From: Dryocosmus kuriphilus | Taxonomy: Eukaryota; Arthropoda; Insecta; Hymenoptera; Cynipidae | NCBI GenBank assembly: GCA_038277395.1 | Contig: CM076190.1 | Span: forward strand, 253,863,989-253,927,988 | DNA: 64,000 bases | Direction of reading: 5' to 3' | Shown: piece by piece, positions 33,300-44,807 of the stretch | Position numbering within the stretch: the first letter of the stretch is position 1 | Layout: the number at the start of each line of letters is the position of its first letter | Notes under the pieces: generated by a model | What the model was told of the DNA's origin: nothing | Database searches by the model: none | What the model saw: the letters and a program-made list of their open reading frames with translations, nothing else | Program-made: the position numbers and the translations under genes

Positions 33300-33425
33300 T
33301 CTCAGTCAGCACGCAAAGCGCTAACACCTCAGAACGTGCTCCTTCTGAAACAACTAGGCCTCAAAGTCAAAGAAAGAAATTGAAAATATTTATCATCTCC
33401 AGCTGTTGCAACAGAGAAAAAGAAA

Positions 33426-34666
33426 ATGGAAGAAATATTAAACATTCAAGCACCAGTGACATTTGACGAGTCCATATCCCACTATGAGATTCATGCACAT
33501 CAACCTTATGCCTCATCATCATTCAACAACAGTGATGAAATTCGAATCACTGTCCAGCATCAAGATTTGTGTATTCTACCCAGTAAGAGTTCACTGCACG
33601 TGTACGGAAGACTGACTAGGGATGATGATGTAGCCAGAAATGTTACTGCGACAAATTTAGTGAACAATGCAATCTCCTTTCTTTTTGATGAAGTTCGCTA
33701 TGAACTCAATGGTATTGAGATTGATCGTTGCAAAAGTGTCGGTCTCACCAGCACCATGAAAGGCTACGTCTCTCTCAATCCTGGAAAAAGTCATCTTATG
33801 GAGAATTCAGGATGGCTAGGCATCCCGGAAGGTACAGGACGTCTTACCAATGAGGAGGGATATTTTGATGTTACTATACGACTCAGTATGACCCTAGGAT
33901 TTGCTGAAGACTATCAAAAAATTGTTGTAAATTCAAAGCATGAACTTATCCTGACAAGATCACGCAGTGACTTGAACGCCATCATTCAACAACGACAAGA
34001 TCCTGGAAACGAAGAACAATTTAGGATCTCGATTCAGAAAGTGGAGTGGATGATACCGTATGTGATGGCTTCGGATCAGCAGAAGATACAGTTGCTAAAC
34101 TTTATTGAAAAGGACCCTCTGACCACGATGAATTTTCGCTCATGGGAATTGTATGAGTACCCCCTGCTCCCCACCACCTCAAGGCACATATGGACTGTGA
34201 AAACGTCAACTCAATTGGAGAAACCACGTTACGTTATATCGGGTTTTCAGACAGGTCGAAAGGATAGGCGAACAAGATATGCGAATCGTTTCGACCACTG
34301 CAATTTAAGCAATGTCAAGGTGCTTCTCTCAATTCACAGTACTATCCGTACGGCAATCTGAACCTGAACATTAAACACAATCAGTTTGCACTACTGTATG
34401 AGATGTATGCAAATTTTCAGGCAGCATACTATAGCAAAGAGTCTGAACCAATGTTGAAGAAAAACGATTTCAGAGAACACGCTCCTCTGGCTGTTATCGA
34501 TTGCTCAAAACAAAATGAGTTTCTCAAACAGACATCAGTGGACGTTCGTCTGGAATTTGAATCTGGAGACAATTTTCCCGCTGAAACTTCAGCCTACAGC
34601 CTCATCATACACGATCGTCTTATTCAATACCAACCTCTCAGTGGCAGCGTAAAAAAATTGATTTAA
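33426..34666 (+). pseudogene. probable Maverick major capsid protein (double jelly roll)
   Basis: The start at 33426 (MEEILNIQAPVTF) is chosen because the promoter would begin transcription at 33297, downstream of the ATG at 33281. One frame runs to 34361. A frame change near 34345 leads to the C-terminal block ending at 34666, giving about 413 codons. Segments include HQDLCILPSKSSLHVYGRL, DEVRYELNGIEIDRCKSVG, EEQFRISIQKVEWMIPYV, LEKPRYVISGFQTGRKDR and ALLYEMYANFQAAYY. Length, position and abundance in insect Mavericks fit the double-jelly-roll capsid protein that would form the shell; fold prediction is needed. A second decayed copy is at 7643-8790. Confidence 0.75.
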
Positions 34667-34724
34667 GTGGTAGGTTGAATGTCAGCAGTGGTGGGGGTAA
34701 TGCCAGCCGTGTTGGGGAGAAAGT

Positions 34725-34759
34725 TATAAAAGAGCTGATTTCAGTAAGCAGAATTCATT
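34725..34759 (+). promoter_or_regulatory. core promoter of the last Maverick gene
   Basis: TATAAAAGA from 34725 and TCATT with A at 34757, spacing 32 nt. The ATG follows at 34770. Confidence 0.65.
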
Positions 34760-34769
34760 TTTCATCGAA

Positions 34770-35398
34770 ATGGAGTTCATAGTGGACGTGCAAGGCTTCA
34801 AAAAGCCCACTAACCAGTTTGTTTTCAAGGAGTTGGCTGTAGTTTCTCTCCAGGAAGACTCTCAAGCTGTGGTTTATCTATTTGAGCCTCCGTGCTACTG
34901 GCATGTGTTGCCAGCCCGCTACAAGAGTGAAAATTTGTGGCTGACGCACAATTATCATGGTCTCGAATGGAGTGCTGGTGACATACCCTACGAAGAAGTG
35001 AGGCACATAATTCGAGAAAGACTGCGTGTGCCAATGCAGTCTATGTTAAAGGATTGGAAAAGAAGAGGTGGACGGAGCAGTTTCTAGAAAATGTATATAA
35101 TCTCGAAGATTTGGGTTGTCCTTCACTCCACAAATTGCACCCTTCGGTTTGCATGAGATGTAATCACCATACTCAGTGCTGGTATGAAAATTGTGCAGTT
35201 CGAAATGCTCTTGCTCTCAGGAACTGGTTCTTGACTCCTCGTGATAAGCCTACTATTAGACATTACACTCCAAGTAAAGTCGATGATGATGATGATGATG
35301 ATGATTGTGTGAAATATGATGAGATGAAAGATCTTGATGATGATCTTCATACCTCAAACATTGTATCGCTTACCGGTTGTGAATTTATGTACTCTTAA
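34770..35398 (+). pseudogene. Maverick Cys/His protein, unknown function
   Basis: The first frame (34770-35087) begins MEFIVDVQGFKKPTNQFVF and holds LFEPPCYWHVLPARYKS and THNYHGLEWSAGDIPYEEV. A frame change near 35050 leads to EQFLENVYNLEDLGCPSLHK, CMRCNHHTQCW, ENCAVRNALAL and an Asp run, with a stop at 35398. Cys and His spacing (CMRCNHH, then C) suggests metal binding. FIVDVQGF followed by a late YVKG-type region (seen in the other copy) recalls exonuclease-like folds, but the usual Asp-x-Glu pair is absent, so no enzyme call is made. AATAAAC near 35474 may end its transcript. Confidence 0.7.
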
Positions 35399-35529
35399 AA
35401 AAGCGTTTTATTCTCCTATGTGTAAATAGGTTAAGATTCTACGTTGTATTCTTAGCTTAAGGTTTTTGTTTTAATAAACAGACAAAAAGTTTATATATAA
35501 AGAATTTTTAACTTTTATTTTAACCCTAT

Positions 35530-36233
35530 TAAGTTAGTTTTCTTAATTTATGGATAAGTTGTACATTTTCCGCTTCGTTCCTTCAAACAACAACGATGGA
35601 TAGAAACTTTACAGGTAAGTATTTTATTAACTCTTTACCTTCATGTCGAAAAAATTACATATTGAAACTTGTCGATGCTTGTCGAAACTTGTCGAGTTCT
35701 CGGGAATCCCTATAATACGTCACCTACAGTATGTGTAGGAGAGAGAGATGTAAATTCCATTACATAACCTTGACTGCATTTCTACTTGCTTATGGGTGAG
35801 TGAGAGAAGGGGTAAGGGTGGTAATTTCATGTCTCTAGATATTGCGTACTAAAGTAAGCTTAGCACGGACATGAACCGCGTCAATTCTCGAGGTATATAG
35901 TCTGGAACAGAACCCCTCCTTATCGACTAACGTTAAATAGCTTACTTCACACATGACAGATTTCTACCTTACCGACTGATGGTAACAAACTGCCGCAGAT
36001 TTCTGCCTTACCGACTGATGGTAACAAACTGCCACCGATTTCTACCTTACCGACTGATGGTAACAAACTGCCATGTTTCTAATAGATCCAGAAACCCTAC
36101 CTTACCGACTGAAGGTAATACGGACTGTCGATACTTAGCATGGACACAAACCACTGAGGGAGTAGTGGCGCCATCTGTCGGCGACAGCACGAAGCTTGTC
36201 GTGGTGCGCCCGGACATACGCTGCTATACTACT
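35530..36233 (-). repeat. Maverick right terminal inverted repeat
   Basis: Reverse complement of the left end, with three instead of four 39-bp units (about 35960-36080). It contains ACTTGTCGATGCTTGTCGAA words at 35665-35703 matching the left CGACAAG run. Confidence 0.9.
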
Positions 36234-36239
36234 GGTGTT
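36234..36239. repeat. Maverick target-site duplication, right (GGTGTT)
   Basis: Identical to 20265-20270. Confidence 0.9.
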
Positions 36240-36539
36240 CAATCTCAAGGCAAAGAAGCAAGTAAAGAAAAAAAGTAAGAAGTAAATTAATATATTAAGA
36301 CAAAATGAAATACAATAAAACAGGAAAAAGCAAAATAAAATAACAAAATAAAACAGAAAAGAACATCGTGGCGATGTCAATGAACTGGAGATTGAAGTAT
36401 GCAACGTTTATGGTAAACCAAGAAATAAAAAAATTAATTTTTTTTAAATCTACAAGATCCAAAATCTTTCTGCCGAAACTGGTAGCATACAATCCAGCTA
36501 GCGACCTGAAAGAACTTTCATCCTCCCAACGCATATGGA

Positions 36540-38070
36540 TCTCATCCCAAAGCAACCCATAGAACAAGAAAATTCGCTAAAATTGCCCTAACTCGCAGGG
36601 CCAACATTTTATTGCTTATAATAGGTCTACTTAATGCTAAGAGATTTTAAAAAAACTTTCATCCTCCTAGGAGATGTGAAACTCACCCCAAAGCAACCCT
36701 TATGCCAATAAATTCGCTAAAATTTCCCTAATTTGCGGGCCCAAAATTTTATTGCAGATAATTGTCACTGCCCTGAAAATCTTAATTTTTCTGATGCGAG
36801 CAAGGTAGCACCTAGTATTTACGAATGGATTTTCGTACTGAACACGAATCTGGATTCAAGAACTTCCCAACGCGTCACGTTCTTGAGAAAATAGGGGTTG
36901 AAAACCCTACAAACGGCGTTTTTTATCCATTTTTGAAAAATTGTAGAGCTGAACCATGACGTGCTACAAACTTCGATAGTATCAGAAATTAAAGACTGAA
37001 GCAAGCCCTTTCAAATCAGCTAAATGAAAAATTAATTGCATGCGCCCTTAGAGCGGGGGGTATATTTTTGTCTAGAGGTGGAGGAAGAAAATGGAAACAG
37101 AAAGGATTTTAACATACTTACGCCCACAGCTGACAATATTCAAGCAAGTCCGTTTGAATTTCAGGAAGTCGTCCGCCATATTGGCTTCGCCATTTTTGAT
37201 TTTTAAAATGTAACGCCATATTCGTAATCAGAGGCCCTTAAAACCCCCGAGTAACAAGTTTCAAGCGAAAACGATCAAATTTTGAAAAAATGTTCCGCCA
37301 TATTGGATCCGCCATTTTGAGTTTATTAAAAACTATCTGCATGCTAATAATAAGCGACCCTGAAAACCTTTAAAAGCACTGCACATTTTATTATGCCTGG
37401 GCATGGGTGTAAGTATGTTAAAATCCTTTCTGTTTTCATTTTCTGCTTCCACCCCTGGACAAAAACACCCCCTCCCCCTCTAGTGACGCATGCGATTAAT
37501 TTGGAATACAGCTCATTTGAAAGGGCTTGTTGCAGCCTTCTATTTCTAAGATTAGCGAAGTTCGTAGCCCGTCAGGTTTCAGCTTTACAATTTTTCAAAG
37601 ATGGCTAGAAACGCCGTTTTTAGGGGTTTCAATCCCTATTTGCTCAAGAAGGTGACGTGATGAGACGTTTTGGAACCCAGATTCGTGTTCATCACGAAAA
37701 GTCCATTTGAAAACACTGAGTGCCATCTTATTTGCGAAACTCATGTAGGGCAGTGAGTTAGTCTATTTAATGAGAAGAGATACCAAGAAAAGTTCCATCC
37801 CCCTAGTGCATGTGGAGGTCACCCCACAACAATCCTCAGAGCTAATAAATTCGCTAAAAATTACCCTAATTCGCGGGGCCAAATTTTATTGCTTATAATT
37901 AGTCTATTGAATGCCAATAGGTCACAAAAACACCTTCGTTCCCCTAGAGGATGTGGAGCTCACCACACAGCTACCCTTAGACCAAAGAAATTCACTAAAA
38001 TTACCGTGAATCGCGGGGCCAAAATTTTATTCCTCATAATAAATCTATTTTATGCTGAAACGATGTCAAA
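36540..38070. repeat. about 140-bp tandem repeats split by a foldback
   Basis: Direct units with ATTCGCGGGGCCAAAATTTT and TTCATCCTCCTAGGAG-type words occupy 36540-36770 and 37780-38070. Between them, 36800-37130 and 37400-37740 are inverted copies of each other (GGATTTTAACATACTTAC against GTAAGTATGTTAAAATCC), around a spacer with two TTCCGCCATATTGG-type words. No coding frame is present. The foldback may be a non-autonomous element inserted into the array. Confidence 0.6.
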
Positions 38071-38099
38071 GTTGAATTTCATGTTATTTACAGTTTATA

Positions 38100-39714
38100 A
38101 AATCTAATCCTAACTTCTTCATCTTTTAAATACCACAAGTAAGAGTTTTGCATTTTTAAAAATAAAAATCTTTGAACTTTCTTAATCTGTACTTAAAAAC
38201 GTTCCGAGATTGAAAATGTAAAATTTTCAAAACATGTGTCCGATACTTACTGTTACTTTGCAAACTGATTTTTTATTAACAGACTGATATTAAATAAAAT
38301 GTTCTGTGAACAAAAAATAAAAATTGTAAAATAGGTATTGTTAGTTAACCAAACACGAAGGAGAAATACTTCGTTATCTTCAAAGTTATTTTTCTTTTCA
38401 ATCAAAATCTTTGGGGGATGAAAGTTTCTCAAGTCGTTAATTGGGTTGCATGGAACCAGTTGCTGACACAAAAATTTGGATCTTCTAGATTAACAAAAAA
38501 TTGATTGTTTTTATTTTTTGGTTACCATAAACGTTGCAAACTTCAATCTCTTTGGAGCTGGCTGGATGATATTAATTTTTTTAATTTTATTTGTACTTTT
38601 TTTAAAAATTATTGTATTTATTTTATTTTAATCCATTTTATTTTTTTATTCTTGTATTAATTTTTTTTTTTTTTGTTTCTTTTTTTATCAGTGTGATGCA
38701 TGAATACCGACACGTTGACATGTGAATAATTGACTTTTAGCTGGGTTCTTATGCAGGTTAAAGACAAAAGTAGACGGGAAGAAGAAAAAGATGGAAGGTG
38801 TTTCTGGTGGTTGTCTTCTTTTTCCCTCCTCTTTTCTTATCCTTCCTTTTTTTGAATTTTGCTACAACCCTTTTTTCAAGCTTTTGTCCTTTGATCGGGT
38901 AGTTGGTTTGTTATCTTTGACCAACCTTTAATATAAAAACTTGTTATTCTTTGGGGACAGTTCTGCCTACACAAGCGACCTACCATAACAAGAAGCAGAC
39001 TATATTTACCATGACCTTTTGATATCATGAATTAGGAATTGTTTTCAAATTGTGAGTCCATCCATTTTTTTTATACCTATGAATCTTCCCAGTGTCCGCG
39101 GTAACGAGTTTGGCACACACTTCCACCGCTTGAGTGTGGCAAGGGAAGTTCATGAGGTTAAAATCAGGATATCTTTACCTTAAAATTGTTTATTTCTTTG
39201 AAAATATAACTATTTTTGAATCAAGTTATATTTTTTTTATAATTTAACTCTTTCTTTTAAATTAAGATATTTTGGTAGAAATTTCAACTGCTACATCTTT
39301 GCGGAAAGGTTGGAAATTCAATTATTTTTTGAAACTTCCTTTCCTTTGATTGGTACTTTTATGTATTATATTAACAACGGTACTTACCTATTTGTATTTC
39401 TTGATTCCTCATTTTTATTGGAGTGTTGCAAAATGAAACCAATCAAAATTAAATTAAATTAAAACCCTGAAGCAGGGACGAGGATCACAAATGAGACGAC
39501 GCTTGAATTTTCTGATATATTTAAACTTTTAGCTACAAACTGAAACGCAACATGTCAGCCTCCCTTTCACATAAGACTGGAGGACGAGCATAAGATTGGT
39601 GAAAAAATATCTTTTAATAAACGGAGTTAATTTTTAAAAAGTGATTTGGAAAAATGTGTTGTACTTAAAAGTACTGTTTGTGTGACACTATTTCACTTCA
39701 CTGATAAACCTAGG
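38100..39714. other. AT-rich non-coding region with one interspersed repeat
   Basis: No gene seen. 38690-38940 is an inverted copy of the repeat at 20040-20264 and appears uninterrupted at the position where the Maverick lies in the other copy. 39190-39350 belongs to the AT-rich degenerate repeat family of 950-5935. Confidence 0.55.
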
Positions 39715-40890
39715 TTGTGGTACCTCTAAAAGGCAGTTGCAGTACCTCCCGAAGAAAGTTTTGGTATCTTCCAAAGAAAGTTGTGGTATCTAGCACAGGT
39801 GGTTGTGGTATCTCCCAGAAAAAAGCTGTGGTATCTCCCAAAGAAGTTTTTGGTATCTCATAAAGAAATTTGTGTTATTTCCCACAGAAAGTTGTGGTAT
39901 CTCACAAAGAAAGTTGTGGCACGTCCCAAAGAAGTTTTTGGTATCTTCGAACGAAAATTGTGGTATCTGCCAAAGGCACTTGTAGTATCTCCCGAAGAAA
40001 GTTGTGGTATCTTCCAAAGAAATTTCTGTTATATCCAGAACAAAGTTATGATATTTCTCAAAGAAAATTTTGGTATCTCCCAAGAAAGTTATGGTAGCTC
40101 CCAAAGAAGTTTTTCATATCTCCCGGAGAAGGTTGTTGCATCTCCAAAAGGAAGTTGTGGTAATTCCCAAAGACAGTTGCGGTATCTCCTGAAGGAAGTT
40201 TTGGTATCTCCCATAGAAGTTTTTGACATATCACAAAGAAGTTGGTGGTATTTCCCAAAGATAATCATGGTATTTTCGAAAGAATGTTGTGGCATCTCTC
40301 AGAAAAAGATGTGGTATCTCCCAAAGGATTTTTAATTTCACCAAAGAAGTTTTTAGTATCTCCCAAACAAAGTTGTGGTATCTCCCAAAGAAATTTGTGG
40401 TATCTCCCAAAGAAACCTTTGATATCACCCAAAGAGGGTTGTTGTATCTCCAAAAGAAAGGGATGGTAACTCCCTAAGACAGTTCCGGTATCTCCTGAAG
40501 AATGTTGTGGTATCTCGCAAAGAAGTTTGTGGTATATACTAAAGAAGTTGCTGGTATCTCCCAAAGAAAGTCGTGGTATTTTCGAAAGAATTTTGTGTTA
40601 CCTCCCAAAAAAAGTTATGGTATCTCCCAAAGAAGTATTTGTTATTTCCCAAAGAAATCTGTGTTGTCTCCCGACGAAAGTTGTGGTATCTTCGAAAGAA
40701 TGTTGTAGTATCTCCCAAAAAATGTTGTGGTATCTTCCAAAGAAGTTTTTGGTATCTCCCGAAGAAAGCTGTGGTATCTCCCAAAGGAAGTTGTGGTATC
40801 TCCCAAATAAGGTTGCGGTATCTCCCGAAGAAGGTAGTGGTATCTCCCAAAGGAAGTTGTGGTATGTACCAAAGAAATTTGTGGTATAAT
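39715..40890. repeat. 22-bp minisatellite, about 50 units
   Basis: Consensus GTTGTGGTATCTCCCAAAGAAA with scattered changes. Because 22 is not a multiple of three and the unit has few stop codons, long open frames appear on both strands; they are artefacts of the repeat. A second short array of the same unit is at 58204-58320. Confidence 0.9.
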
Positions 40891-40899
40891 TCTCAAAGA

Positions 40900-42030
40900 G
40901 TCCGAAGTCTGGAGTCGGAATCTCGTAGATAGGATCAAAAAGTGGCTGAATAAATGAAATTTAATTGGGGCGACCAAATATGTTACCAGTATCCCACCAG
41001 TGTTTAAGGGTTAACGACACACTAGGTTGCTCTAAAATGAGCCTTCTTTCGTAATTTTTTGTGGAAAAATGAGTAGGTTGGTAGAAAAACCATTAATAGG
41101 CGGCTATAAATAGATATTTTTGGAATTTAGAAAAATTTTGTTGTTGTTATTTTGATGCAAAATGGCGGCTATACTAGCGTTAATGAAAAAAACATTTTTT
41201 GAGAAGGCTCCACCTCGGGAAAAAAATCGGCAACAATTTTTTAGCTGGAATCAAAAATCAAATTTTTTTTCAAACCTAAGAAGAAAATACGTCAGATGAA
41301 ATAGCATTTTTCCGAAATATTGATTTTAACAAAATGGCAATGTTTTAAAGGAAAGAATCGAAAAATTGATAAAATATACATCGATACATTGTTGATAAAA
41401 AAAAACTAATCAATATTTCGAAAATCGGCTACGTCATTTTATAAGAAATGGTATTACAAAGCGACATTTAAAATTTCAACTCGATCGGATTAAAACTGAG
41501 GACGAAATGTTTCCCGAGGTTTGGAAAAATGTTGTTTCGAGATAAACGCGTTTAAAGTTTTGAAAGGTATTGACGCTCTCCGGTTTCGGCGTCTCCGCAT
41601 CATAGCGATTCAAAGGTCTTTTGCTGCTTATTTTTTTTCGGTATGTATATCCACTCAAAGATTTTGTTGGTTTTCTTTTAACTGGGCCACTCATTGTAAT
41701 AATTGAATATCGAAGTAATTTAGGCAGGTAAGTTACGTGAAATGGGAAGAGCACTCGACCGGATTATCGTTCGATCGGTGACTTTCCACCTGCCTTCGGC
41801 GAACTTGATTTTACGATACTTATTTTTTTTGGGACTTGGGACCAAGTGAAGATTAATTCGAAGACCCTAGAGCATCATTTAAGAGAAAAAATCGACTTTT
41901 TGAAAATTCTGGAGTGGCGTTACCCCTTAAAACGTTACCAGTCAAAGGTAACGCGTTACCGTTAGTGTTACTTTCTGAAAACTTGCAAGAAGGTGGTTAA
42001 TATTGAACCAGTTGTTTGACTTTAGGTCCA
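40900..42030. other. non-coding region, nothing assigned
   Basis: AT-rich with CAAAATGGCGGCTATA and CAAAATGGCAATG words that recall transposon-derived DNA. Short frames near 41476-41754 have no recognisable motif. Confidence 0.4.
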
Positions 42031-42039
42031 AAATTTGAA

Positions 42040-43650
42040 TAGGAAAATTGGATAGGTATAAAGGTTGTTAAATAAGAAGAGGAAAAGGTGCGTAGGTAGA
42101 GAGGAAAGGGTTTAAGGATATAGGGAAGATTTTTGCAGAATATAGGAAAGGTAATATAAATAGAGAATGAAATGGGGCTATATGCTGAATAAAGGGTAGG
42201 GCCAAGTGTAGGGAGAATTTGTGAGGCGCTAGGGATAGCTTGTATATAGAAGAGTAAGTAAGGGTAGGAGATAGATGATGGGACTACGTAATGGAGAAAT
42301 TGGAGAAAAATAAATGAATAGGGCAGGATGAATAAGAAGTGTAAAGAAACACGGTAATATGGTCATATGGCTCGGAGGGCATGTGGCAAAAATTGGAACG
42401 GTAGGATATAGAGATAGGGATAGGGGATGCTAAAGAAGGCGTGGAAGGAGTGAATAGAGAGGAAGGAGAGATATTCCATATTATCCTTAGAATGAGGAAA
42501 TTTGGGTGCAGGTACGAAGAAATGGGCGGGAAAATAGGGAATGCAAAGTGGGTGTATATGTGGAATATGGCAGGAGAATGTGCAAGGGAAATTGTGCAGT
42601 GGTGAAGCATTTTGTGCAATAGATTTGCTTTTAGGGCGCCAAAGTCTTTCAGCTAAAAATTATCTCGGCTTGCTCTGAACCATGTTTAACTTAAAAATGC
42701 ATCCTGAAGTTTGTACCATATCAATGATGTTTTGGAATTACCTGCGAAGTATTTCTTTTTGAGAATCCGATTATGATCCTATTATGCTATTTAAATCCTT
42801 TACCTTCGCTTTTTCTATTCCAATTTATCTCGCAAGATGCAAAATCCTTCTTTTATTCTTTATTGCTTTTCATACCAGGACCCGGTTTCAAATGTGGACT
42901 CTTCAGACTTTCTGCTAACAGAGTAGAGGACAACTATCATATTTTAATCCTGAGATGCTTTTTTCTTGGGATTTCTGATTTGTATGGGGAAACGATAAAT
43001 ATTACTCTTGTATATCTTTTACTTCCAACCAACAGTATCTAGCCTTGCAAATCATCTATTTAATGTTTTTGGAATAAATTATTTAGCTTATCTGCCAAGT
43101 TATAAGTTGAATGACCCAGGATGATTAGCACTATGGTGCTATGTCGTAGCTATGTATATCATCTTTCAGGAAAATTTCTAACTAATAAACTTAATATAAA
43201 CAGCGCAAAACTCAAACAATATTTTCCATAACCGTAATTCTCTTTTAATAATTTTAATCATGATACATATAAAAATAAACAAACAGTAATTTTGAGACTT
43301 TGTAAATATATAACAAAAACCTCGACGTAAAAAACGACGTCAAAGGAGATGTTAAAAACGACATCAAAAGGGACGTCAAAGGAGATGTCAGGATCTATCT
43401 GAATCCCTGACGCCGGATTTGACGCCGTTTTTGACGTCATTTTTTTCAATAGGAAACTACTCAAATCCTCAAATAGGGATAATGTGAATCGGGGAGTGTA
43501 AATAAGAATAGGGTATAGGGAAAGGATTGGGTAGGGAGGACTTGGAATGGAATAAAGGAATAGGGCAGGATAAATAAGAAGTGCAAAGAGTCGAGGCTCA
43601 TATGGTCATATGGCTTGTAGGCCGTGGGGCATAAATTAGAGTGCTACGTG
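42040..43650. pseudogene. exon-less remnants of the host gene family (copies C and D)
   Basis: 42040-42665 matches the 3' flank of copies A and B. 42690-43480 matches their intron (TTATCTCGCAAGATGCAAAAT, ATACCAGGACCCGG, a GACGTC-rich run at 43330-43440, CAATAGGAAACTACT). The join near 42680 lacks the whole of exon 2, as if a deletion ran from 3' flank to intron. 43480-43650 then starts another 3'-flank copy. No part can encode the protein. From 43660 to 43930 I see no gene. Confidence 0.6.
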
Positions 43651-44139
43651 CCAGCCCCCTGGAAATACCTTATTTCTTTTTTTTTTAATTAATCCTGATT
43701 TAGAAGCCTCGTAAAATGAATGTCAGATTTAAAGGCCAATAACAATAAAGTATTTCCTTGATGCAGCTAGCGACGATATCTCGAAATGTCAACGCGAGAC
43801 CTCCACAATGCTCATTTCGCGTAATAGCCATGAAACATGGGGTGAGGTCACGAAGCATGAACCGAGCTTTTCGCTCAGATAAATTTCCTTTAATTGGGAA
43901 ATCAAAATTCATGATTGTAATTTTATCAAACATTATTCAATATTTGAATTTGTATTTTTGTGCCGTTTTTACTATATAACTTGAGTCATTTGTGGCCTTT
44001 ACGGCATTGATTCTACTTTATTAATCTTACAGAGGAATATGATTTAGACAGATATCTGTTCTATCGACACTCTTGTAGGTAAATTTTTGAAATTTTGAAT
44101 TTTTTCACGAAATTCTTGAAAAATATGTTCCAAAAATAT

Positions 44140-44212
44140 TACTGTGAGCCGGATTTGAACCGACACCCCTTCTTTTCATGAGAAGTGCATTAACCAATTC
44201 AGCCATCGCAGC
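44140..44212 (-). tRNA. tRNA-like sequence, left arm of element 2
   Basis: Mirror of 44479-44551 with one change in the acceptor stem (GCTGCGA against TCACAGT), which creates a mismatch. Confidence 0.4.
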
Positions 44213-44478
44213 TTACAGTGAAAATTTTTGGAACTTGTATTTCGTCAACAGATGTACAGTTAACGTATCTTCGATGTTCTGAAGGATTTTTTGGCCAGTT
44301 GTGTTAGATTGTGTTAGATTGTTAGATTTGCCACAAACGACTCAAGTTATATAGTAAAAACGGCACAAAAATACAAATTCAATCTAACACAACTGGCCAA
44401 AAAATCCTTCAGAACATCGAAGATACGTTAACTGTACATCTGTTGATGAAATACAAGTTCCAAAAATTTTCACTGTAA

Positions 44479-44551
44479 GCTGTGATGGCTGAATTGGTTA
44501 AAGCACTTCTCATGAAAAGAAGGGGTGTCGGTTCAAATCCGGCTCACAGTA
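44479..44551 (+). tRNA. tRNA-like sequence, right arm of element 2 (UGA anticodon loop)
   Basis: Acceptor GCTGTGA/TCACAGT (7 bp, first pair G-U), short D stem, anticodon stem CTTCT/AGAAG with loop CATGAAA, so position 33 is A rather than the usual U and the anticodon position reads TGA. T stem GTCGG/CCGGC with TTCAAAT loop. Variable loop short. The acceptor and T arms closely match element 1. Confidence 0.45.
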
Positions 44552-44713
44552 ATATTTTTGGAACATATTTTTCAAGAATTTCTTGAAAAAATTCAAAATT
44601 TCAAAAATTTACCTACAAGAGTGTCGATAGAACAGATATCTGTCTAAATGATATTCCTCTGTAACATTAATAAAGTAGAATCAATGCCGTAAAGGCCACA
44701 AATGACTCAAGTT

Positions 44714-44729
44714 ATTATTCAATAATATA
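44714..44729. repeat. 16-bp target duplication of Penelope-like insertion (left)
   Basis: ATTATTCAATAATATA here and at 49179-49194. Its first 11 bases are also the target duplication of tRNA-bearing element 2. Confidence 0.85.
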
Positions 44730-44807
44730 ATGTTGTTAAAGGTTTTGGCCATAGGTCTGAGAATTTAATAAGTATATAAATAAAGGTATCTTTATTATAT
44801 ATGAGGA

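Larger units (their letters stand above)
20271..36233. mobile_element. Maverick/Polinton element, nearly complete, 15,963 bp
   Basis: The element starts AGTAGTATAGCAG and ends with the reverse complement, inside inverted repeats of about 705-755 bp and a 6-bp target duplication. Length, AG...CT ends and gene set (protein-primed polymerase B, rve integrase, A32-type ATPase, adenain-like protease, capsid-like proteins) are diagnostic of Polintons, large virus-like DNA transposons. Most genes carry one to four frameshifts or stops, and a 934-bp element has inserted into one of them, so this copy is inactive. Decay is modest, which suggests a fairly recent insertion. Genes are grouped as early/replication (21.3-26.7 kb) and packaging/capsid (28.6-35.4 kb). 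Confidence 0.95.
43943..44713. mobile_element. tRNA-bearing foldback element 2 (771 bp)
   Basis: The left arm (about 43943-44318) is the inverted copy of the right arm (about 44385-44713), around a loop that repeats the terminal word GACTCAAGTTATATAG. Each arm has a tRNA-like sequence. An 11-bp duplication ATTATTCAATA flanks it (43932-43942 and 44714-44724). The tRNA-like core and its 5' neighbour (AAGTTC, AATTTTCACTG) resemble element 1, so the two are members of one family although their outer parts differ. Confidence 0.8.

Noticed and set aside
33281..33466. ATG at 33281 as capsid-protein start followed by a frameshift
   Set aside because: The TATA box and TCAGT initiator place transcription start at 33297, after this ATG. 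The frame from 33426 needs no correction.
39781..40932. Long open frames on both strands over the 22-bp repeat
   Set aside because: They follow from a stop-poor 22-bp unit read in three frames; the peptide changes frame with the repeat and shows no codon conservation.
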